From: AP-15 sp035538335
GTDB lineage: Bacteria; Pseudomonadota; Alphaproteobacteria; ATCC43930; CGMCC-115725
DNA: 64,000 bases
Direction of reading: 5' to 3'
Assembly (NCBI GenBank): GCA_035538335.1
Contig: DATLKN010000014.1
Location: 62,001 to 126,000, forward strand
A model generated the notes under the pieces. The model saw nothing but the letters and a program-made list of their open reading frames with translations, did no database searches and was not told the DNA's origin. The position numbers and the translations under genes were made by a program. Shown piece by piece: positions 28,699-34,969 of this stretch; position 1 is the first letter of the stretch; each line of letters starts with the position of its first letter.

Positions 28699-29087
28699 AG
28701 AAACGGCTCGCCGAGGCCGAGGCGGCCCTCGCCACCCTGGACGAGGCCGTCGTGAGGGCATCCAATTCACTGATCGAGCGCGACAGCGCCATTCTGCGCC
28801 TGATCTACACCTTCGAGGCCGTATGGAAGGCCTGTCAGCACCTTCTCGATGAGCGAGAGCAGATCGAGGTGGCCTCTCCAAGCAGCACTATTCGAGCGGC
28901 GCGGCGATTGGGTTGGCTTTCGGACGCCGACGCCGAGACGGCCATAAAGATCGGCCAGGACCGCAATCTCGCGGTCCACATGTATCGCGGCCAGATCGGC
29001 GAGGAAATCCAGGAACGGCTAGCTAGCCACGCCGCGGTACTGCGGCGCTGGCTTGAAGCTTTGAAAGGCGCCCAACAAACTACCTAA
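28686..29087 (+). CDS. HEPN-domain toxin (HepT-like RNase)
   Basis: All-alpha HEPN protein of 133 aa, the expected toxin partner of the MNT protein. It shows the RX4HXY motif precisely as RNLAVHMY: Arg93 and His98 are the predicted RNase residues, and Tyr100 is the predicted AMPylation site. In known systems active HEPN dimers cleave RNA (tRNA or mRNA), causing growth arrest. A helix with LIERDSAILRLIYTFEAVWKA and a charged loop precede the motif. The gene starts at ATG 28686 inside the end of the MNT gene. It ends 4 nt into the convergent coiled-coil gene, with no room for a separate terminator. Confidence 0.85.
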   Translation: MAGVEKRLAEAEAALATLDEAVVRASNSLIERDSAILRLIYTFEAVWKACQHLLDEREQIEVASPSSTIRAARRLGWLSDADAETAIKIGQDRNLAVHMYRGQIGEEIQERLASHAAVLRRWLEALKGAQQTT

Positions 29088-29377
29088 TTCAGTAGGCGAC
29101 GGGCCTCTTCCAGTATGGACTCTGCTCTTTGCTGACTAGCAATGGCCTTTTCTCTTCCGGCCTTGGCTTTACCCTTGGCTATCTTCAATCCTCGGTTTTC
29201 GGCCTTGAGCTTTTTCACGTCCTGTTCGAGGCTTTTTAGGCGACCCTCTGCTTCTATTTTCCACGCGCCATCCGCTTTCTGGTGGTTCGTGATCCAGCCA
29301 ATCAGCTCGTTTATTTTGGCAATGATCCGCTCCGCCAGCCGGCTGGCTCCCTCTTCGATTATCGGTTCAATGGCCAT
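29084..29377 (-). CDS. Small coiled-coil protein of unknown function
   Basis: A 97-aa charged protein. Residues 45-95 form a long heptad-like helix (RLKSLEQDVKKLKAENRGLK) rich in Lys, Glu and Leu. The N-terminal half (RLAERIIAKINELIGWITNH) is a second amphipathic helix. No enzyme motif is visible. It is convergent with the HEPN toxin gene and the two ends overlap by 4 nt. Its base composition is visibly lower in GC than lolD beyond it, like the 747-aa nuclease-like gene on the other side of the MNT/HEPN pair, so it probably belongs to the same acquired segment. A structural or regulatory role for the system is conceivable but unproven. Confidence 0.6.
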   Translation of the reverse strand: MAIEPIIEEGASRLAERIIAKINELIGWITNHQKADGAWKIEAEGRLKSLEQDVKKLKAENRGLKIAKGKAKAGREKAIASQQRAESILEEARRLLN

Positions 29378-29468
29378 AGGTTGACCTCAATGACTGTTGA
29401 CCGGAGCGTACGGCCAAGCGACCGCCAATCGCCTAATGGTTGAGAAACCAACCAGTTGTCAAGACATT

Positions 29469-30167
29469 TCAGCTCGGGACGAGCCTCCCGTCTTCGAGCG
29501 CGACGATGCGGTCGAGGCGGCGGGCGAGGTCGAGGTTGTGGGTGGCGACGAGGGCCGAGAGGCCGGTGCGGCGGACAATCTCGAGGAGTGTCGCGAGCAC
29601 GCTGTCGCCGGTCGCGTGGTCGAGGTTGCCGGTCGGCTCGTCGCCGAGGAGGATCTTGGGCTCGTTGGCCAGGGCGCGCACGATCGCGACGCGCTGCTGC
29701 TCGCCGCCCGAAAGCCGCGCCGGGCGATGGCTCGCGCGTGGGGCGAGGCCGACCCAGTCGAGCAGCTGCGCCGCCCGCTCGCGCGCGGCGCGGCGCGGGA
29801 CGCCCGCGATCATCTGCGGCAGCATGACGTTTTCGAGGGCCGAGAACTCCGGCAGCAGGTGGTGGAACTGGTAGACGAAGCCGAGTTCGGCGCGCCGCAG
29901 CATTGTGCGCCGCTCGTCGGAAAGGCCGCCGCAATCCCGCCCGCCGATGATGACCTCGCCGCCGTCCGGCCGTTCGAGAAGGCCCGCGACGTGCAGCAAT
30001 GTCGATTTGCCGGCGCCCGAGGGGCCGACCAGCGCCACGACCTCGCCGCGCGCGAGGGTGAGATCGACGCCGTCGAGGACGCGCAACTCGGCGCCCGCCT
30101 GACGGAAGACCCGCTCGACGCCCCGCAGTTCGAGCGCCGGGGTACCGTTTTGCGTCGGCATCGGCAT
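29469..30167 (-). CDS. lolD: Lipoprotein-releasing ABC transporter ATP-binding protein LolD
   Basis: ATPase of the Lol machinery, which extracts outer-membrane lipoproteins from the inner membrane. Walker A is GPSGAGKSTLLH, the signature LSGGEQQRVAIVRAL, Walker B ILLGDEPTGNLD, and the switch His is in VATHNLDLA. YQFHHLLPEFSALENVMLP is the typical LolD Q-loop region. Length is about 232 aa. The longest frame would begin at a TTG (30170); I take the ATG at 30167. It follows lolC in the same direction across a family F repeat, and the pair forms the expected LolCD unit; no separate lolE is in the window. Confidence 0.92.
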   Translation of the reverse strand: MPMPTQNGTPALELRGVERVFRQAGAELRVLDGVDLTLARGEVVALVGPSGAGKSTLLHVAGLLERPDGGEVIIGGRDCGGLSDERRTMLRRAELGFVYQFHHLLPEFSALENVMLPQMIAGVPRRAARERAAQLLDWVGLAPRASHRPARLSGGEQQRVAIVRALANEPKILLGDEPTGNLDHATGDSVLATLLEIVRRTGLSALVATHNLDLARRLDRIVALEDGRLVPS

Positions 30168-30172
30168 CAAGC

Positions 30173-30278
30173 GTGCTTCGAGACGCGCCCCGTCGGGCGC
30201 TCCTCAGCATGACGGGTGATCTTCATGGCATCGAGAACCGTCATCCTGAGCCGGCGCGCAGCGCCGAGTCGAATGACG
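30173..30278. repeat. Family F repeat between lolC and lolD
   Basis: Contains GTGCTTCGAGACGCGCCCCG and GGGCGCTCCTCAGCATGA, with a right part GTCATCCTGAGCCGGCGCGC. A related element, in changed arm order, lies at 38082-38195. It fills most of the 139-nt gap inside the lolCD unit. Confidence 0.6.
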
Positions 30279-30306
30279 CACGAGCGCTGCTCGCCCAAGC
30301 CGCGGC

Positions 30307-31551
30307 TCACTCGTAGCGCAGCGCCTCGACCGGGTCGAGCCGGGCGGCGCGCCAGGAGGGGTAGATCGTCGCGAGAAAGGAGAGCGCCAAGGCCATCAGC
30401 ACGACGGCGGCGACCTCGCGCGGGTCGAGTTGCGCCGGAATGCGCGTGAAGAAATAGATCTCGGCGGAAAAGAGGTTGGTGCCGATGATCTTTTGGATGA
30501 ATTGCCGGATCGCCTCGATGTTCTGCGTGAAGAGGACGCCGAGCACGAGCCCGGCCAATGTGCCGACGACGCCGATGCTGGCGCCCGACAGCATGAAGAT
30601 GCGCAAGACCATGCCGCGCGAGGCGCCCATCGTGCGGAGGATCGCGATATCGCGGCCCTTGTCCTTCACCATCATGATCATGCTGGAGATGATGTTGAAG
30701 GCGGCGACCAGGATGATCAGCGTCAGGATCAGGAACATGACGTTGCGCTCGATCTCGACGGCGTTGAAGAGGCTCGAATTGGCCTGCTGCCAATCGACGA
30801 TGCGCACGCCGCCGCCCAATGCCTCTGCGATGCGGCGGCCGACCGCATCGACCCGGTCGGGGTTCTTGACGAAGACCTCGATCGAGGAGACCGCGTTCGG
30901 CATCTGGAAGTAGAGCTGCGCCGCCGGCAGCGGCACATAAATGATGCTGTTGTCGTATTCGTACATGCCGACATCGAACAGCGCGGCAACGTGGTAGGTC
31001 TTGACGCGCGGCATCGTGCCGAAGGCGGTCGGCACACCCTTTGCCGAGATGATTGTGACGCGACCGCCGACGCCGACCCCGAGCTGTTCGGCGAGGCGGT
31101 AGCCGAGGACGACGCCGTCATCCTTGAAGCCGGCGATCGAGCCTTCGAGGATGCGGTTGGCGACGAGCGCGCGGTGCTGCAGGTCTTGCGGCCGCATGCC
31201 GCGGACGAGCGCCCCGGCGGCGCCCTTTTGCGAGGTCGCCATGACTTCGCCGGTAATGAGCGGGGTCGCGCTCGTGACCCCCCTTACCTGCGCCGCCTTT
31301 TTCGCCGCCGTCTCGTAATCCTGGAGCGGGCCCGCGGTGGCGTAGACGCCGAGATGGCCGTTGAGCCCCAAGATGCGGCCCAATAATTCGGCGCGGAAGC
31401 CGTTCATCACCGACATGACGATGATCAGCGTCGCCACCCCGAGCGCGATGCCCAAGAGCGAGAAGATCGCAATGACCGAGACGAACCCTTCCTGCCGCCG
31501 CGCCCGCAGATAGCGGAACGCGACCATCCGCTCGAAAGCGCCGAAGATCAT
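30307..31551 (-). CDS. lolC: Lipoprotein-releasing ABC transporter permease LolC/LolE type
   Basis: Inner-membrane permease of 414 aa with the MacB/FtsX-type topology: one N-terminal helix, a large periplasmic domain and three C-terminal helices. The family start is clear (MIFGAFERMVAFRYLRARRQ), followed by SVIAIFSLLGIALGVATLI, and near the end ILILVAAFNIISSMIMMVKDKGRDIAILRTMG. I start it at ATG 31551. The frame remains open upstream only because the family B repeat there is translatable (it reads CHCERSEAIS). That repeat abuts the start codon and leaves no ribosome-binding site. As only one permease gene is present, a homodimeric LolF-like arrangement with LolD is possible. Confidence 0.92.
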   Translation of the reverse strand: MIFGAFERMVAFRYLRARRQEGFVSVIAIFSLLGIALGVATLIIVMSVMNGFRAELLGRILGLNGHLGVYATAGPLQDYETAAKKAAQVRGVTSATPLITGEVMATSQKGAAGALVRGMRPQDLQHRALVANRILEGSIAGFKDDGVVLGYRLAEQLGVGVGGRVTIISAKGVPTAFGTMPRVKTYHVAALFDVGMYEYDNSIIYVPLPAAQLYFQMPNAVSSIEVFVKNPDRVDAVGRRIAEALGGGVRIVDWQQANSSLFNAVEIERNVMFLILTLIILVAAFNIISSMIMMVKDKGRDIAILRTMGASRGMVLRIFMLSGASIGVVGTLAGLVLGVLFTQNIEAIRQFIQKIIGTNLFSAEIYFFTRIPAQLDPREVAAVVLMALALSFLATIYPSWRAARLDPVEALRYE

Positions 31552-31554
31552 CGA

Positions 31555-31630
31555 GATTGCTTCGCTGCGCTCGCAATGACCGCAGTTTCTAGTGTCATTG
31601 CGAGGAGCGAAGCGACGAAGCAATCCCGGT
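31555..31630. repeat. Two family B half-elements, back to back, between proS and lolC
   Basis: GATTGCTTCGCTGCGCTCGC...AATGAC at 31555-31580 and GTCATTGCGAGGAGCGAAGC from 31594 are the two arms of the B palindrome in reversed order. They are separated by CGCAGTTTCTAGT. The left arm touches the lolC start codon. Confidence 0.8.
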
Positions 31631-31644
31631 CGGGCATAGGTCAG

Positions 31645-32958
31645 TCAACCCGTCACGCGCGTCAGGGCCGCTTCGACCGGCATGTCCGCGCGGGCGCCGG
31701 AGCGGCGCTGTTTGACCTCGACGGTGCCGGCGGCGACGCCGCGCGGGCCGACGATCAGCTGCCGGGGCAGGCCGATCAAGTCCATCGTCGCGAATTTGGC
31801 GCCGGGCGACTCGTCGCGGTCGTCGTAGAGCGCCTCGACCCCGGCGGAGCGGAGCTTGCCGTAGAGTTCGTCGGCGAAATCGCGGCAGCGCTTGTCGCCG
31901 GGCCGCAGATTGACGAGGCCGGCGGCGAAGGGCGCCACGCTCGCGGGCCAGACGATGCCGGAATCGTCATGGTTCGCCTCGATCAGCGCGCCGACGAGGC
32001 GCGACACGCCAATGCCGTAGGAGCCCATTTCGAGCGGCACGCTGTCGCCGTCGGCGAGGGTCGCCATGGCGCCCATGGGCTGCGAATACTTGGTGCCGAA
32101 ATAGAAGATGTGGCCGACCTCGATGCCGCGCGCCGTCACCAGTTCCGCCGCCGGGATCGGACAGCTTTCCGGCTTGTGCATCTCGTCGGTCGCGGCATAG
32201 AGCGCGGTCCAGCGCCGGAAGAACGGCTCGAGGTCGCTCGCGTAATCCACTTCGGCGGCGAGGATGTCGGTTTCGAGCCAGCGGCGATCGCAATAGACCG
32301 CCGATTCGCCGGTGTCGGCGAGGATGATGAATTCGTGGCTGAGGTCGCCGCCGATCGGCCCCGTGTCGGCGCGCATCGGGATCGCCTTCAGCCCCATGCG
32401 CGCGAAGGTGCGCAAATAGGCGACGAACATCTTGTTGTAGGAGTGCTTCGCGCCCTTCTGGTCGAGGTCGAAGCTGTAGGCGTCCTTCATCAGGAATTCG
32501 CGCCCCCGCATGACGCCGAAGCGCGGGCGCACCTCGTCGCGGAATTTCCACTGGATGTGATAGAGGTTTTTCGGGAGATCCCGGTAGCTCTTCACCGCGG
32601 CGCGGACGATCTCGGTGACCTGCTCCTCGTTGGTCGGCCCGTACAGCATCTCGCGCTCGTGCCGGTCGCGGATGCGCAGCATCTCCTTGCCGTAATCCTC
32701 GTAGCGGCCGCTCTCGCGCCACAACTCGGCCGGCTGGATCGTCGGCATCAGGATTTCCTGCGCGCCCGAGCGGTCCTGCTCCTCGCGCACGATCGCTTCG
32801 ACCTTTTTGAGGACGCGCAAGCCCAAGGGCAGCCACGAATAGATGCCGGCCGAGGATTGCCGGATCATGCCGGCGCGCAGCATCAGCCGGTGCGAGACGA
32901 TCTGCGCCTCGCTCGGATTCTCGCGCAGCAGCGGCAGGAAATATTCCGATAGACGCAT
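31645..32958 (-). CDS. proS: Prolyl-tRNA synthetase, short form without editing insert
   Basis: Class II aminoacyl-tRNA synthetase charging tRNA-Pro. The 437-aa length, without the INS editing domain between motifs 2 and 3, is the alphaproteobacterial / mitochondrial type. Motif 1 lies in GIYSWLPLGLRVLKK, the TNEEQVTEI ATP-site region and motif 2 (FRDEVRPRFGVMRGREFLMKD) follow, and motif 3 is GSYGIGVSRLVGALIE. The C-terminal anticodon-binding domain starts near residue 345 (APFAAGLVNL). The family start MRLSEYFLPLL at ATG 32958 is used in preference to a longer frame. It lies upstream of lolC in the same direction, an order common in alphaproteobacteria. Confidence 0.96.
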   Translation of the reverse strand: MRLSEYFLPLLRENPSEAQIVSHRLMLRAGMIRQSSAGIYSWLPLGLRVLKKVEAIVREEQDRSGAQEILMPTIQPAELWRESGRYEDYGKEMLRIRDRHEREMLYGPTNEEQVTEIVRAAVKSYRDLPKNLYHIQWKFRDEVRPRFGVMRGREFLMKDAYSFDLDQKGAKHSYNKMFVAYLRTFARMGLKAIPMRADTGPIGGDLSHEFIILADTGESAVYCDRRWLETDILAAEVDYASDLEPFFRRWTALYAATDEMHKPESCPIPAAELVTARGIEVGHIFYFGTKYSQPMGAMATLADGDSVPLEMGSYGIGVSRLVGALIEANHDDSGIVWPASVAPFAAGLVNLRPGDKRCRDFADELYGKLRSAGVEALYDDRDESPGAKFATMDLIGLPRQLIVGPRGVAAGTVEVKQRRSGARADMPVEAALTRVTG

Positions 32959-33456
32959 GCCGTCCCGTGTCCTCGTTGCGGGCGCGCACTCTAGGGAAGC
33001 CGGCGCGGCCTGCCAATCACCTTTGCGCTGCCGCGTCCGCCGCCGGGCGAGGGCGGTCGCGATGCCTCTCATTTACGCCATAGCGGCCCGGGATTGCCTT
33101 TGCTTTCATCATCTCGGCGGCGGGCAGATCGTTCCGCAGGCAGTTTCGCGCGGCCCGCCCGCCGCTCGTGCTGCCAGCGCTGATTTTTCTCGCCGAATAT
33201 GTAATTTTCCGAGTGGAATTTGCCGGCCGCGTGATAGGATCTTGCGTTGAACCGTGGCACAGCGGTCAAGCGCCGAAAAGGCGCCGTGGCCCGGGTTTAG
33301 GGAGGATTCGCCGGCCGAAGGAGGCAGGGGCACGCCCCTGCCTTCTTTTTGGGCTGCGGCAAACCGCCCGCGGCGGCCGGCAGCACGAGACAATAACGGA
33401 TCGGCGGACTATTTTGCGCTGGCGGCGAGGGGCGCCGGGCCAGGACGGGAGAACCA
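32959..33456. other. 498-nt divergent intergenic region with a structured leader
   Basis: No gene is supported here. The left third is GC-rich; an AT-richer patch at 33184-33215 may hold promoters for proS (minus) and the aminotransferase (plus). From about 33236 on there are several possible hairpins: GCGCC-GAAAA-GGCGC near 33271-33286, and a terminator-like stem at 33318-33350. CCGTGGC occurs both near 33252 and near 33286. The arrangement resembles an attenuator or riboswitch leader, but I could not match a named riboswitch class. Confidence 0.5.
33318..33350 (+). terminator. Terminator-like hairpin upstream of the aminotransferase gene
   Basis: Stem GGCAGGGG (33323-33330), loop CACG, stem CCCCTGCC (33335-33342), extended by AAGGA pairing with TTCTT, then a T-run to 33350. 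It lies about 107 nt before the aminotransferase ATG in the sense direction. It would end transcripts started in the upstream leader unless an alternative fold forms. Confidence 0.65.
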
Positions 33457-34641
33457 ATGACGATCAAGCGGGGCTACCACTTCTACCAAAACCCGGGGCC
33501 GACCAACATTCCGGACCGCGTCCTCAGAGCGATGGACCGCGGCACGATCGACTTCACCGGCGCCGAGTTCCGGGCGATCGCGGCGGAATGCTTCGAGGGC
33601 TTGAAGCGGATCTTCAAGACCGAGGAGACGATCCTCGGCTATGCCGCCACCGGGCACGGCGCGTGGGAAGCCGCGCTCGTCAACCTGTTCTCGCCAGGCG
33701 ACAAAGTGCTCGTCGTCGAAAGCGGCTATTTCTCGCTGAATTGGGGCTTGCGGGCACAGGTCTTCGGCCTCGAGGTCGAGACCCTGCCCAACGATTGGCG
33801 CCGCCCGGCCGACCCGGCAAAGCTCGAAGCGCGGCTGCGCGAGGACAGGGGGCACGAGCTGAAGGCCGTGCTCGCCGTCCACAACGAGACCTCGACCGGC
33901 GTCGCGCAGCCGATCGCGGCGATGCGCCGGGCGATCGACGCGGCCCGCCATCCGGCGCTCTTCTGCGTCGACACTATCTCCTCGCTCGGCTCCTTCGATT
34001 TCCGCATGGACGAATGGGGCGTCGACGTCGTCGTCGCCGGCTCGCAAAAAGGACTGATGCTGCCGGCTGGCATGGCCTTCACCGGGGTCAGCGCCAAGGC
34101 GCTCGCCGCCTCCGCCGCGGCCAAGCTGCCGCGCGTGTACTGGGACTGGCGGCGGCTGCTCGGCCAGGGCCCGCAGCAGGGCTATTGGAACGGCACCATT
34201 CCCGTGCATTTCTTCTATGGCCTGCGCGAGGCGCTGCGCATGCTCGAAGAGGAAGGGCTCGACAACGTCTTCGCCCGCCACCATCGGCTGGCCGAGGCGA
34301 CGCGACGGGCGGTCAGGACATGGCGGCAGAACGACGGTCCCGAGGTCTTCTGCCTCGACCCGGGCGCGCAGTCGGACAGCGTGACCGCGATCCAGTTGCC
34401 GGACGGCTTCGATGCCGACAAGGTGCGCGAGGTCGCGCTCGACACGTTCAACGTCTCGCTCGGCAGCGGGCTCGATCGCCTCAAGGGCCATGTGTTCCGC
34501 ATCGGCCATATGGGCGATCTCAACGAGCCGATGATCCTGGGCGCGCTCGCCGCGGTCGAGATGGCGCTCGACCTCGTCGGCGTGCCGCACGGCAAGGGCG
34601 GCGTCCAGGCGGCGATGGAATACCTGACCGGGAAGAAATAG
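33457..34641 (+). CDS. Class V aminotransferase (serine/alanine-glyoxylate or pyridoxamine-pyruvate type)
   Basis: PLP-dependent fold-type I enzyme of 394 aa. The PLP lysine is in VVAGSQKGLMLPAGM, preceded by the Asp of CVDTISSLGSFDF and the HNETSTGV segment, all typical of the alanine-glyoxylate / serine-glyoxylate aminotransferase family. The group also includes pyridoxamine-pyruvate and 2-aminoethylphosphonate transaminases, so the substrate is not certain; the leader could point to amino-acid-responsive control. The start is ATG 33457 with GGGAGAA upstream. The gene stands alone, with a cluster of dispersed repeats after it. Confidence 0.85.
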   Translation: MTIKRGYHFYQNPGPTNIPDRVLRAMDRGTIDFTGAEFRAIAAECFEGLKRIFKTEETILGYAATGHGAWEAALVNLFSPGDKVLVVESGYFSLNWGLRAQVFGLEVETLPNDWRRPADPAKLEARLREDRGHELKAVLAVHNETSTGVAQPIAAMRRAIDAARHPALFCVDTISSLGSFDFRMDEWGVDVVVAGSQKGLMLPAGMAFTGVSAKALAASAAAKLPRVYWDWRRLLGQGPQQGYWNGTIPVHFFYGLREALRMLEEEGLDNVFARHHRLAEATRRAVRTWRQNDGPEVFCLDPGAQSDSVTAIQLPDGFDADKVREVALDTFNVSLGSGLDRLKGHVFRIGHMGDLNEPMILGALAAVEMALDLVGVPHGKGGVQAAMEYLTGKK

Positions 34642-34969
34642 CGGCCCCTCGGCCCGTCGAGCCGTGGCCGCGCTCCCGGCGGAAGCCGGTATCCACGGCC
34701 GAGATGGGTTCCGGCTTTCGCCTGGCCTTCGCCGGGACGACGAATGAATCGGCACCGGCGGAGGCTTTGGCAAGCGGGTGGGCTATAGTGCTCCCGCTCG
34801 TCATACCGGCGCAGGCCGGTATCCACGACAGCCGTGGGTCCCGGCCTTCGCCGGGACGACAATTTCGGCCCGGCGGCCGGCGTTCGGCGAGGCGTTCCTT
34901 GCTTTGTCATACCGGCGGAAGCCGGCAGCCGCGGTCGAGATGGGTCCCGGCTTTCGCCGGGACGACAAT
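34642..34969. repeat. Array of three family C repeats (328-nt gap)
   Basis: Copies at about 34671-34742, 34800-34860 and 34906-34966. Each has a left arm of the type GTCATACCGGCG(G/C)A(A/G)GCCGG, a middle GAGATGGGTCCCGG and a right arm TTCGCCGGGACGAC. The arms are inverted relative to each other, so each copy can fold. The linkers (34743-34799 and 34861-34905) show nothing recognisable. A fourth, inverted copy lies at 54563-54622. Confidence 0.85.

Noticed and set aside
33236..33350. Glycine or SAM-II riboswitch before the aminotransferase
   Set aside because: CCGAAGGAG resembles one glycine-riboswitch motif, but the partner CUCAGGCA-type segment and the tandem layout are missing; the SAM-II core is absent.
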